Shown here piece by piece: positions 1-7,208 of a DNA stretch of 64,000 bases (position 1 is its first letter; each line of letters begins with the position of its first letter). The position numbers and the translations under genes are program-made. The stretch lies in the NCBI GenBank assembly GCA_947623225.1, contig CANQGO010000007.1, positions 1 to 64,000 of the forward strand, read 5' to 3'. Source of the DNA: an uncultured Clostridia bacterium (lineage in GTDB: Bacteria; Bacillota; Clostridia; Christensenellales; CAG-314). The notes beneath the pieces are model-generated. The model worked only from the letters and a program-made list of their open reading frames with translations. It did not search any database and had not been told where the DNA came from.

Positions 1-1380
1 AACGGCGTTCTGATTTCATACCGCTTTTTCTATACGGGCAAAGACCCTTTAAGCGGTGCGCCAAAGCAATTTACCAAGTGTTGGAAAGTCCCCACGGGCT
101 TGACCGCAAAGGAAATCGAGCGGGAGCGCAGAGCGGCTGAAATCGCTTTTATCCAAGAAGCGGAGAAGAAATCGCTCGGAACATATATCCCCGACACCAA
201 TGTCCTTTTCGGCGACTTTGCCGACCAATGGCTTGAAACCGTGAAATTGAGAAGCGACAGCGGCTATTCGAGTTATGAATCCGCAAAAACTCATCTCCCG
301 ATACTGAAAGCACATTTCGGGAATTGCCTGTTACGCAATATCACTCCGCGAATGATACAGTCCTTCTACAACTACCTTACCACACGCACATACACGAAAA
401 GCACCGTAACCGTCAAGAAGTCAATCCAAGACCTCTTACGGGAGCATAAGTTAAACAAGACCACGGCGGCAAAAGCCTGCGGCATTGGAAAGCCCACTTT
501 TGCGGCGGCTACGGTTATAGGCAGGAAAGTCAGTTTGCAGACGGCTCAAAAGATATGCGGGTATTTCAAAATCCCGATAGACCGTTATTTTACCGTCGAA
601 ACCGTGCGGGAGAAATACTCCGTCGCCACGAACAGGGGCATACGGACACTTCTCGTTATGATACTCAACTCCGCACGGAAGCAACAGCTCATCGAGTACA
701 ACTACGCCACAAAGGAATATACCGAGCCTATCAAGGGGACGGAAAAGGGCAAGCGTTTTTACAGCGACAGCGAGGCACGGCGATTTCTCCAATTGACAAT
801 GGAAGAGAAAGACATCCGAAAGAAAACCGTCTTTTCGCTATTCCTCTATTTGGGCTTACGCAACGCCGAACTATGCGGGCTTGAATGGCAGGATATAGAC
901 TTTGAACAAGGCACTCTCACCGTATCGCGCAATTCGATTTACTTTTCCGACTTCGGCGTTTGCACGAAAGCACCCAAAACGCAAAACTCGGCGAGGACGG
1001 TATCAATGCCGCCGAAGCTGATAGAGTTACTGCACGAGTATAAGGAATGGTGGGACGACCAAAAGGAACAGCACGGCGACCTATGGCAAGAGAGCAAGCG
1101 GCTGTTCCTCAACGACAACGGGAAACCGATACACCCTTCCACGCCGAGCAACTGGCTTGAAAAGTTTCAGGCAGAACACGGGCTAGCCCACGTTTCTCCC
1201 CATGCGCTCCGACATACGAGCATAACCTTACAAGTAATGGCGGGTATCCCCATAAAAGCCGTATCACAACGAGCAGGACACGCTAACGAGGCGATAACGC
1301 TTAATATCTACACGCACCTACTGCAAGAGGAAGATAGACGAGCCGCCGCAAAGTTCGATACTTACCTTTCGCCACAGTAA
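1..1380 (+). CDS. Tyrosine recombinase/integrase of an integrative element (5' end beyond window)
   Basis: The reading frame is open from base 1, so the true start lies upstream; the TTG at 100 is internal. The order is an arm-type DNA-binding segment (about 1-150), a SAM-like core-binding region (about 230-700) and the catalytic domain (about 760-1370). All catalytic residues of the phage-integrase family are visible: Arg in LGLRNAELCG, Lys in TKAPKTQ, HALR, the His of GHANEA and the nucleophile Tyr in NIYTHL. The core-binding region is interrupted at about 415-590 by an XRE-like helix-turn-helix segment (NKTTAAKACGIGKPTF, then VSLQTAQKICGYFKIP). The gene reads towards a tRNA-Thr gene 60 bp downstream, the usual arrangement of an element integrated in a tRNA. 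It probably catalyses excision and integration of an element lying to the left. Confidence 0.93.
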   Translation, partial: NGVLISYRFFYTGKDPLSGAPKQFTKCWKVPTGLTAKEIERERRAAEIAFIQEAEKKSLGTYIPDTNVLFGDFADQWLETVKLRSDSGYSSYESAKTHLPILKAHFGNCLLRNITPRMIQSFYNYLTTRTYTKSTVTVKKSIQDLLREHKLNKTTAAKACGIGKPTFAAATVIGRKVSLQTAQKICGYFKIPIDRYFTVETVREKYSVATNRGIRTLLVMILNSARKQQLIEYNYATKEYTEPIKGTEKGKRFYSDSEARRFLQLTMEEKDIRKKTVFSLFLYLGLRNAELCGLEWQDIDFEQGTLTVSRNSIYFSDFGVCTKAPKTQNSARTVSMPPKLIELLHEYKEWWDDQKEQHGDLWQESKRLFLNDNGKPIHPSTPSNWLEKFQAEHGLAHVSPHALRHTSITLQVMAGIPIKAVSQRAGHANEAITLNIYTHLLQEEDRRAAAKFDTYLSPQ

Positions 1381-1403
1381 AGAAAAAAGAATCCGAGGAA
1401 AGG

Positions 1404-1431
1404 AAAAAGACTATCTTCCGATAGCCTTTTT
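1404..1431 (+). terminator. Intrinsic terminator after the integrase
   Basis: An A-run and a CTATC/GATAG stem with a TTCC loop are followed by a T-run. It sits 23 bp after the integrase stop. On the other strand it could also end the tRNA-Thr transcript. Confidence 0.6.
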
Positions 1432-1439
1432 CTTTGTTT

Positions 1440-1515
1440 TGGAGCTACTGGTCGGACTTGAACCGACGACCTGTTGATTACGAATCAACTGCTCTACCGA
1501 CTGAGCCACAGTAGC
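1440..1515 (-). tRNA. tRNA-Thr, anticodon CGT
   Basis: Read on the minus strand, the acceptor stem GCTACTG pairs with CAGTAGC. There is a GCTC/GAGC D-arm, an anticodon stem GTTGA/TCAAC with loop TTCGTAA giving anticodon CGU (reads ACG, Thr), a T-arm GTCGG/CCGAC with TTCAAGT, a discriminator U, and an encoded CCA. All arms pair perfectly. The integrase begins its approach just beyond the 3' end, so the 3' part of this tRNA may have been rebuilt by the element on integration. Confidence 0.95.
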
Positions 1516-1634
1516 ATTTTTACCTGTTTTTGCAGGTGTTTTTTACAGATTTTTTACAGTTTCTTTGCCGTTAGCGTCGCAATCCTCGATTTTCAGGCGA
1601 TTTCCACGAGTTTTAGGTGGTTTTCAGGCGATTT

Positions 1635-1701
1635 GCTACTGTCCGCACCATTCAACCAAATAATTACGAATCACTCGCTCTACCGACTGAGCCACACCAG
1701 C
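1635..1701 (-). pseudogene. Eroded tRNA-Thr(CGT)-like remnant / attachment-site scar
   Basis: On the minus strand the 5' half (GCTGGTG, the D-arm, and an anticodon arm containing TTCGTAA) closely matches the intact tRNA-Thr at 1440-1515. From just after the anticodon loop the sequence diverges. The T-arm is degenerate, the copy is only about 67 nt, the acceptor arms GCTGGTG and CAGTAGC no longer pair fully, and no CCA follows. It is either a decayed second tRNA-Thr or a scar of recombination in the anticodon region. It is unlikely to be functional. Confidence 0.7.
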
Positions 1702-1787
1702 AATTGTATTGCTTACATAGTATAGCAAACAATTCGCGAATTGTCAAAGATTATAGGGCAATTTAGTCCCTGTTTTTTTTCAAATAT

Positions 1788-2498
1788 CTACGCGAGCAGG
1801 GCGAGAGCCAGACCGAAGTAGATGAGCGTCTGTCCCGACAGGTAGGTGATCATTATATAGAAGTCGCGGCGGTTGATATCCTGCTTGTTGGTCACGTAAT
1901 TGACGATGAGGTCGCTGACCACGTATATAAGGTAGCCCAGCAATATCATTATCTCATAGGGAACGAATCCGCCGTCCACTATCAGCAGTATGGCGAATGC
2001 TATATTGATGAAGTGGAAGCAGGCGTACGCCGGGCTGACGGTGGATATAGCCGCGCTGCCCTTGCCGCGCATGCAGTAGCCTATGATACCTGCCAGCACC
2101 ACCACCAGCGCGAGTATGAGCCACACGTACCAGGCGACGTGGTAGCTGAGCAGTTTTGTCTGATTGACAACGTTCAGCGTGTGCGCCACGGCAAATACCG
2201 CCGCACCGCTCAGGAAATACTTGGGTACTTTGTTGTTGATGAGCAGGATATCTCCTATAGCGGATATCCAGCAGGATATGTATACCAGCGGATGGTCCGG
2301 CACGAAGAACGCCATCGCCGCTCCCAGCATCACCATGCACAGCGGCTTGGTCAGCTTGCGCCAGAACGGTATCATCAGAAAGCAAAATACCAGGTGCGCT
2401 ACCACCACCGCCGCATACAGCGCGATGAATATCCAAAATCCCGTTTCAAAGCCGATGCCCGTCTTGGCAAACGGCGAATCAATAGCCAATGCAGTCAT
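1788..2498 (-). CDS. YhhN-family membrane protein (lysoplasmalogenase/TMEM86-like)
   Basis: A polytopic membrane protein of 236 residues with about eight hydrophobic segments. It shows the marks of the YhhN/TMEM86 family: an early KPL motif, an acidic ISAIGDILLI segment inside a helix, AHTLN, and a late VVSDLI segment. Characterised family members hydrolyse the vinyl-ether bond of lysoplasmalogens; plasmalogens are common in anaerobic Clostridia, so that role is plausible here but inferred. I chose the ATG at 2498 because AGAGG lies just upstream; an 18-residue longer frame (to 2552) runs through what looks like promoter sequence. It is followed by an ABC exporter on the same strand but separated by a gap, so it is probably a separate unit. 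Confidence 0.75.
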   Translation of the reverse strand: MTALAIDSPFAKTGIGFETGFWIFIALYAAVVVAHLVFCFLMIPFWRKLTKPLCMVMLGAAMAFFVPDHPLVYISCWISAIGDILLINNKVPKYFLSGAAVFAVAHTLNVVNQTKLLSYHVAWYVWLILALVVVLAGIIGYCMRGKGSAAISTVSPAYACFHFINIAFAILLIVDGGFVPYEIMILLGYLIYVVSDLIVNYVTNKQDINRRDFYIMITYLSGQTLIYFGLALALLA

Positions 2499-2579
2499 AT
2501 TTTCCTCTGTCTGTACGTTTTGTTGTATTGAGTATACCACATTACCGTTCAAATTGCAATGATTATTAGTACTTCCGCG

Positions 2580-3503
2580 TCACTTATGCGTCCGCCGCCT
2601 GCTCTGGCATACCACTATGACTATGTACGCCGCGAGCAGCACCGCGCAGGTGCCCAAGAGTATCGTATACATTGCCCAGGTAGGTATCTGCCTGCCGCCT
2701 ACGTACAGGTTCCCGTCGAAGCCGTCCATAAACGCCTTCACGCCCTCCTCCGACAGTCCCTGCCTGCTCAGCTCTTCCACATACCCCTGCATGAAGTGCT
2801 TGCGCATGATCCCCACGCCGTAGGTGCCCGGCAGTACGCCTATCACGTTGCGCATGCCGACGGAGAACTGCGACAGCGGCATGTACGCTCCGCAGATGAA
2901 GCCGTACAGACTGCTCACCAGACTGGAAAACGCCGACAACGCGCCCTGCTGGGATATGAAACTCTCCACCACACCCGCCAGCAGCGTGCCGAAGAGCACA
3001 CAGCACAGCGTATCCGCCAATATGAGCAATACTCCCGTCACCGTTATGTACCAGCCCACTACAGCCAGATATACAAATCCCACCGCCAGTGCCGCCAGCA
3101 TGACTATAAGCGTCACGATGAAGTTGCCCACGAAGTAGCTCAGCGACAACGTCGCACTCTCTACCGGCGCGATCCTGAGGTCGTTGACCGTGCCATCTAT
3201 CTTGTCCTGTATCATCACGGCATTGGAACACACCGCCACCGTCACCGAGCATACCGACATTACGCTGGAAAACAGCCAACTGCCCGCCAGCCCGTTGATG
3301 ACGCGCTCCTCCGCCTCCATTCCGAACAGCCCCAGTATCCCCTTGAAACTATCTATGTATACCGTCCGCAAAAATGTAGCGAAGAGTACCAATAGTATCA
3401 TCGGCGTGATCAGCGAGACAAAGAAAAGAAATTTGTCCTTGAAGTAGCATTTTATATTGCGCAAGGTCAACGCCCAAAATTTTCGCAATTCCGTCATATT
3501 CAC
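2580..3503 (-). CDS. ABC-2 type transporter permease (DrrB/NatB-like)
   Basis: A 307-residue integral membrane protein with a short cytoplasmic N-terminus, one helix near residues 25-45, a long loop, then about five clustered helices. This is the ABC-2 permease layout. It overlaps the stop of the upstream ATPase gene by 4 bp (ATGA type), so the two are translationally coupled and form a two-gene exporter. The NatAB/DrrAB family exports drugs, ions, lipids or peptides; nothing in the sequence fixes the substrate. The operon begins with a TetR regulator, which suggests a drug- or metabolite-inducible efflux pump. Confidence 0.85.
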   Translation of the reverse strand: MNMTELRKFWALTLRNIKCYFKDKFLFFVSLITPMILLVLFATFLRTVYIDSFKGILGLFGMEAEERVINGLAGSWLFSSVMSVCSVTVAVCSNAVMIQDKIDGTVNDLRIAPVESATLSLSYFVGNFIVTLIVMLAALAVGFVYLAVVGWYITVTGVLLILADTLCCVLFGTLLAGVVESFISQQGALSAFSSLVSSLYGFICGAYMPLSQFSVGMRNVIGVLPGTYGVGIMRKHFMQGYVEELSRQGLSEEGVKAFMDGFDGNLYVGGRQIPTWAMYTILLGTCAVLLAAYIVIVVCQSRRRTHK

Positions 3504-4408
3504 TCCTCCGTTATCTCCCTGTCCGTCACGTTCAGAAATACGCTGTCCATGTCTCCCTTGAGCACTTCGTAGTCGTCGAAAAGTTCCGGACGCGCCGCTA
3601 TCAGCCCCGTAGCCTCCGCCGTGCCCTTGACCTGTATGTCTATGCAGTCCTTTTCTCTGCTTATTCCGTATCCGCGCTCCGCCAGGTACGCCGCTATCTC
3701 ATCGAGGTGCGAATACACCCTCAGCGTGTCCTTGGCGTACAGCGTTTTCAGCTCGTGCGGAGTGCCCTCCGCCGCCTTCCTGCCGCCGTGCAGTATGATG
3801 ACGTGGTCGGCTACCGACGCCTCTTCCATATAGTGCGTGGTGAGAAATACCGTCAGCCCCTGCTTTGTCCGCAGTTGCTCTATCACCCTCCACACCGTCT
3901 GCCGCGTCTGCGGATCCAGCCCCGTGGTCGGCTCGTCCAGTATCAGTAGCTCGGGATCGTGTATGAGCGCACGCGCTATGTCCGCACGCCGCCTCTGCCC
4001 TCCGCTCAGCTTGACAAGCGGTCTCTTCAGTATGTCCGACAACCCCAACAGGCTATCCATCTCTTCCAGCCTCTGCCGGTAACGTTTGCCGTATATCCCG
4101 TACAGTGCCGCCCTGCACTCGAGATTGTCCCGCACCGTCAGCCGCTTGTCCAGTACGGAGTTCTGAAATACCACTCCCACTTTGCTCTTGACGCTCTGCG
4201 CCCTCGTCTCTATGTCCTCGCCGCATACCTTGACTACGCCGCTGTCCTTGGGCAATATGCCGCTTATTATATTGATGGTCGTGGATTTGCCCGCGCCGTT
4301 CACTCCCAGGAAGGCAAATAGCTCCCCTTCACTCACGCGAAAGGACAGCCCGTCCACCGCCTGCACGTTCTTGTACGCTTTGCAAAGATCTTCAATCTCT
4401 ATTACCAT
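3500..4408 (-). CDS. ABC transporter ATP-binding protein (DrrA/NatA-like)
   Basis: A 302-residue cytoplasmic ATPase. Walker A is GVNGAGKST near residue 40, the signature is LSGGQRRRADIA, Walker B is LLILDEPTTGLD, and the H-loop is TTHYMEE. The C-terminal extension of about 80 residues is typical of the DrrA class. I chose the ATG at 4408 because GGAGGGG lies 3-4 bases upstream; the longer frame to 4441 runs back into the tetR gene. Gene order is tetR-ATPase-permease with overlaps of 17 and 4 bp, so all three should share one transcript from the promoter at 5018-5046. Confidence 0.92.
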   Translation of the reverse strand: MVIEIEDLCKAYKNVQAVDGLSFRVSEGELFAFLGVNGAGKSTTINIISGILPKDSGVVKVCGEDIETRAQSVKSKVGVVFQNSVLDKRLTVRDNLECRAALYGIYGKRYRQRLEEMDSLLGLSDILKRPLVKLSGGQRRRADIARALIHDPELLILDEPTTGLDPQTRQTVWRVIEQLRTKQGLTVFLTTHYMEEASVADHVIILHGGRKAAEGTPHELKTLYAKDTLRVYSHLDEIAAYLAERGYGISREKDCIDIQVKGTAEATGLIAARPELFDDYEVLKGDMDSVFLNVTDREITEE

Positions 4409-4967
4409 TGTCCCCTCCGAATAGTTTCTCCTTGATGGCAAAGAATTCCTCCGTGAGCAGGTTGCTCACCGTCTCCCATTCCCAGTCCAGATACCCCGTG
4501 GCGTACATGGTCGCTATCCCGTGTACGTATACCCACATGTGCGTGTGCATGCGTATAGCCGCTTCCTCGTCTATTCCGTAACTCATCGCCCGCTCCGCTT
4601 CCCGTCGGAAACGAATCTCGTCCGCCTCGACGCTGTCTGCGGTCGTGTCCCGCATGAACATGTACTTGAAGTAGTTCGGCCGCTCCTTGGCAAAGCGTAT
4701 GTACCCCATACCGCTGGCTTTGTACTCCGGATACCTTCCGCTGCCTATCTCCGCCGCGATATACTCGTCATAGCAGCCGCGTATCCGCTCGCACACCTCC
4801 CTCTTCAGCGCGCCCAGCCCGCCGAAGCACAGGTATATAGGCTGCGTCGAGCATTCGCACCTCGCCGCCACGTCCCGCACGTTGAGCGCGTCCATTCCCC
4901 GCTCCTCCACTATCTCACATGCCGCCTGCACTATCCTCTCCGCTTCTATCTGCTTCTTCGCCGCCAT
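4392..4967 (-). CDS. TetR/AcrR family transcriptional regulator
   Basis: A 191-residue protein with an N-terminal TetR helix-turn-helix (VRDVAARCECSTQPIYLCFG, residues about 29-48) and an all-helical C-terminal ligand-binding region. The start ATG at 4967 has AAGGTGG upstream; a longer frame to 5012 would translate the operator region. The gene is first in the operon with the ABC exporter and overlaps it by 17 bp. Two near-perfect palindromes overlap its own promoter, so autoregulation and relief by an exporter substrate is the natural model. The ligand is unknown. Confidence 0.9.
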   Translation of the reverse strand: MAAKKQIEAERIVQAACEIVEERGMDALNVRDVAARCECSTQPIYLCFGGLGALKREVCERIRGCYDEYIAAEIGSGRYPEYKASGMGYIRFAKERPNYFKYMFMRDTTADSVEADEIRFRREAERAMSYGIDEEAAIRMHTHMWVYVHGIATMYATGYLDWEWETVSNLLTEEFFAIKEKLFGGDNGNRD

Positions 4968-4988
4968 ATTCCACCTTCCTGCATGAAA

Positions 4989-5020
4989 AATAACAACTGT
5001 TATTGATAACAATTGTTATT
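4989..5020 (-). promoter_or_regulatory. Twin palindromic TetR operators
   Basis: Two adjacent 16-bp near-palindromes, 4989-5004 and 5005-5020, each of the form ATAACAAYTGTTAT. They start at the -10 box and extend over the transcription start of the tetR-ABC operon. Tandem operators in this position are typical sites for TetR-family autorepressors. Confidence 0.8.
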
Positions 5021-5046
5021 TTATCCTATCCATATAAAGTTGTCAA
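5018..5046 (-). promoter_or_regulatory. Promoter of the tetR-ABC exporter operon
   Basis: The -35 box is TTGACA (5041-5046) and the -10 box TAAAAT (5018-5023), with an exact 17-bp spacer. The -10 is overlapped by the second operator. Confidence 0.8.
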
Positions 5047-5067
5047 GAGTTTTTCCGGAAAATTCCG

Positions 5068-5805
5068 TCAGTGCCTGAGCAATTTTTCCACGAAGGGTCC
5101 GTTGCAGTGTTGCATGTCCACTATCACGAACATATCCACGCTGCCGAATACGGTATCCACGAAGGGTTGAGCGGACACCCTGGCACCCAGCGTCAGATAC
5201 GCTTTGAATAGCGGCGGCAGTGCCGCAAATACTTCCTTCTCGTCGTACTCCGACGGCTCGGGCAGCGTCATCGGTCCCAACGTGTCGCGTGAGCGTATGC
5301 GCAGATCCTCATCTACGACATAGTTGTGCACCATATAGGATATTTCCTTGGCATACCTGTCGCGGTCCGTTCCGAAGAAGCTGGCGTCTCCCACCAGATA
5401 CCTGACGCCGTTGTCCTGCATGTATCTGAGAATGAATTTCCATAGCAGCAGCATCACCGCACCGCCGCGGTACTCCTTCTTGACCACGGCTCGGCTGAAT
5501 TCGCATATCTTGTCGCCACGCCGCTTGAGTTCATCCAGGTCGTACTCCTCTTCACATACAAAGCGTCTGCCGTCGGTGAGGCTGTCGCTCTCTATCATGC
5601 GATAGTAGCCCACCACTTCGCCGGTGTCCTCTTCCTTGACTATGAGGTGACGGGCGTAGCCGTCGTACTCATTGACGTCCCGCTGCTCGGCGTTGGTATT
5701 GTCCGAGCGGTATTCCAATATCATATCATTGTAGCGCAGGCGGTATATCCTCTCCATCTCCTCGGGCGTAGAGGCAAATCCCACCCAGAACTTGTGCTGT
5801 GGCAT
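5068..5805 (-). CDS. OlsB-type N-acyltransferase (GNAT fold, 'hemolysin-like')
   Basis: A 245-residue soluble protein similar in layout to the Acetyltransf_5/OlsB-like family: the N-terminal segment IYRLRYNDMILEYR, then EVVGYYRMI, ICEFSRAVVKKEYRGG and YLVGDASFF. In that family, members transfer a 3-hydroxyacyl chain from acyl-ACP to an amino acid such as ornithine, or act as autoinducer-synthase-like acyltransferases. The substrate cannot be read from sequence. The start ATG has GGGGGAAG upstream, and there is a strong promoter of its own at 5857-5885. It is divergent from the AmaP-like gene, with a palindrome between the two promoters. Confidence 0.7.
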   Translation of the reverse strand: MPQHKFWVGFASTPEEMERIYRLRYNDMILEYRSDNTNAEQRDVNEYDGYARHLIVKEEDTGEVVGYYRMIESDSLTDGRRFVCEEEYDLDELKRRGDKICEFSRAVVKKEYRGGAVMLLLWKFILRYMQDNGVRYLVGDASFFGTDRDRYAKEISYMVHNYVVDEDLRIRSRDTLGPMTLPEPSEYDEKEVFAALPPLFKAYLTLGARVSAQPFVDTVFGSVDMFVIVDMQHCNGPFVEKLLRH

Positions 5806-5856
5806 ATTTCACTTCCCCCGTATGCTGCCGTTACTATACGGCAAATGCACCCCCAT

Positions 5857-5885
5857 ATCATACCATTTTACTCTGCCCCGTGCAA
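5857..5885 (-). promoter_or_regulatory. Promoter of the OlsB-type gene
   Basis: TTGCAC (5880-5885), 17-bp spacer, TATGAT (5857-5862), about 50 bp before the ATG. Confidence 0.7.
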
Positions 5886-5897
5886 GTATTTTGGCAA

Positions 5898-5921
5898 AAT
5901 ATTTCACAAATATGAAATATT
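5898..5921. promoter_or_regulatory. Inverted repeat between two divergent promoters
   Basis: Arms AATATTTCA and TGAAATATT are separated by six bases. The repeat lies between the -35 box of the OlsB-type gene (5885) and that of the AmaP-like gene (5950). Its place and perfect symmetry suggest an operator, but no regulator is identified. Confidence 0.5.
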
Positions 5922-5949
5922 CTTTTGCGTAAAACCGCCGATAAGGTAA

Positions 5950-5978
5950 TTGACGGCGCAGTTGTAAAGTAGTATACT
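5950..5978 (+). promoter_or_regulatory. Promoter of the AmaP-like gene
   Basis: TTGACG (5950-5955), 17-bp spacer, TATACT (5973-5978). An ATG at 5980 falls at the transcription start and so cannot be the translation start. Confidence 0.75.
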
Positions 5979-6009
5979 TATGTCAAACCAAATATATAGA
6001 GGTATATTT

Positions 6010-6732
6010 ATGAAAAAGTTAGCAGAGAAAGTGGCTCTGGTCGCGCTGGTATGCATCACGTTCGTATTCGTGCTGCTGGCGGTGCTCTACGCCACGAATG
6101 TCATCCCCCAGAAAGAGATCTCCGAGAACAGCGTCGCCATAGTCGTGCTGTGCGTGTTGTCCGTGCTGTATGCGGGACTGTCCGCGTATCTGCTCATCGT
6201 GAACTTCTCCGAAGCCATCAATGTCAAGCGGATTTTGCTCTTTTACGACGCCGACACCACCACCCGCGCCAGCCAGAAGGTAGTCAACAATATCGTTCGC
6301 GGCTGCGGTAAGGAGTTCCCTCAGCTGAAGATCAAGCGGACGGTATTCCGCGTAGACGACAAGATGGGCTTGATAGCCAATATCTATCTCGAGTCCCTTG
6401 TGGCAGAGGATATCGCCATATACATTCCCAAGCTCAAGTGCCTGCTGGAGAGAAGTTTCGCCGAGGCAATAGGTCTGAAACTGAACGCCGTCAACTTCGA
6501 AGTGGTCAAGCTCTCCAAGAAGTACGCTCCCGCCGACACCCTCGTGGAGCAAGCCAAGCAGACGCCCGGCTACGTGTCCGACGATCAACAGACGACAGAC
6601 GACGATACAACAGATCCCGCTCCGACGGAAGAGCCTACCGCTCCCACAGAGGACGCGCCGACAGAGGAACCGCTCGAGGACGATGGCGACAAGCAGGAGG
6701 ACATAGCCTCCGGCGAGAACGTCGACGCCTGA
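6010..6732 (+). CDS. AmaP-like membrane anchor with Asp23-type domain and acidic tail
   Basis: A 240-residue protein. Two hydrophobic segments (about 8-30 and 43-62) are followed by an Asp23/alkaline-shock-like domain (about 75-175) and a low-complexity tail of about 60 residues rich in Asp, Glu, Thr and Pro (repeated TEEP/TEDA units). AmaP of Gram-positive bacteria anchors Asp23 to the membrane and is tied to envelope stress. No separate Asp23 gene is in the window. The start at 6010 has AGAGG seven bases upstream; the in-frame ATG at 5980 overlaps the promoter. Assignment to AmaP rests on layout and is moderately sure. Confidence 0.65.
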   Translation: MKKLAEKVALVALVCITFVFVLLAVLYATNVIPQKEISENSVAIVVLCVLSVLYAGLSAYLLIVNFSEAINVKRILLFYDADTTTRASQKVVNNIVRGCGKEFPQLKIKRTVFRVDDKMGLIANIYLESLVAEDIAIYIPKLKCLLERSFAEAIGLKLNAVNFEVVKLSKKYAPADTLVEQAKQTPGYVSDDQQTTDDDTTDPAPTEEPTAPTEDAPTEEPLEDDGDKQEDIASGENVDA

Positions 6733-6755
6733 GCAGGGCATACACTCACGTAAAT

Positions 6756-6792
6756 AAAAAATGTGTCGAGGTCATTCCCCGACACTTTTTTT
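6756..6792. terminator. Bidirectional terminator
   Basis: Stem GTGTCG-GG / CC-CGACAC (6763-6785) with loop TCATT, an A-run before and a T-run after. It lies between the convergent AmaP-like gene and the small gene ending at 6792. Confidence 0.8.
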
Positions 6793-7127
6793 CACCCTAT
6801 CTTCAGCAATTCCTGCAGCAGCCCGTCCAGCCTTGCTCTCTGCTCGGCGTTGAGCAAGGGACGGATCCTGTTGGCAAACGCCGTCAGCTGCTCGTTGGAT
6901 AGCTGACCGCGCGCCTTCTGCTCCAGCACGTTGGCGACTATATCCCGCACCAGCTGCCCTTCCCCCTCCCGCTCGTACTTGGCGGCGAGGCGTTTCATCT
7001 GTTCCAGTTTGCTTTCGTACTCTTCCTGCGGCGTCTTGCCCGAGTCCGTAGCAGGCGAGGGCTGCTCGCTGTAGCCGTTGCGTTGGTTGACGAATATATT
7101 GCGAGGGTCGTTACTGTCGTATGGCAT
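6792..7127 (-). CDS. Small soluble protein of unknown function (111 aa)
   Basis: No family recognised. A charged, probably mostly helical protein: a disordered N-terminus with several Ser/Pro/Gly, then helices such as EEYESKLEQMKRLAAKYE and a C-terminal NAEQRARLDGLLQELLKIG. There is no signal peptide or membrane segment. The start ATG has a perfect AAGGAG. It is divergent from another small gene (start 7209) with 81 bp between them, and convergent to the AmaP-like gene, with which it shares a terminator. Good RBS and codon use support it being real. Confidence 0.7.
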   Translation of the reverse strand: MPYDSNDPRNIFVNQRNGYSEQPSPATDSGKTPQEEYESKLEQMKRLAAKYEREGEGQLVRDIVANVLEQKARGQLSNEQLTAFANRIRPLLNAEQRARLDGLLQELLKIG

Positions 7128-7208
7128 ATCTTCTCCTTATCGATTTAGTTGTTACTATAAATTATATGTCGGCATATAATGTAATGATTACAAAAAGGAG
7201 ACCGCCGC

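Noticed and set aside
1635-1701. Reading the second tRNA-Thr copy as a functional gene
   Set aside because: The T-arm is degenerate, the length is too short, the acceptor arms do not pair fully and no CCA follows.
1474-1725. An 83-codon frame across the tRNA-Thr and its remnant
   Set aside because: It runs through an intact tRNA gene and has no RBS; protein-like repeats in it come from the duplicated tRNA sequence.
2498-2552. Longer N-terminus of the YhhN-like protein
   Set aside because: The added residues lie in likely promoter sequence, while the ATG at 2498 has a good RBS; the same reasoning was used for several other genes.
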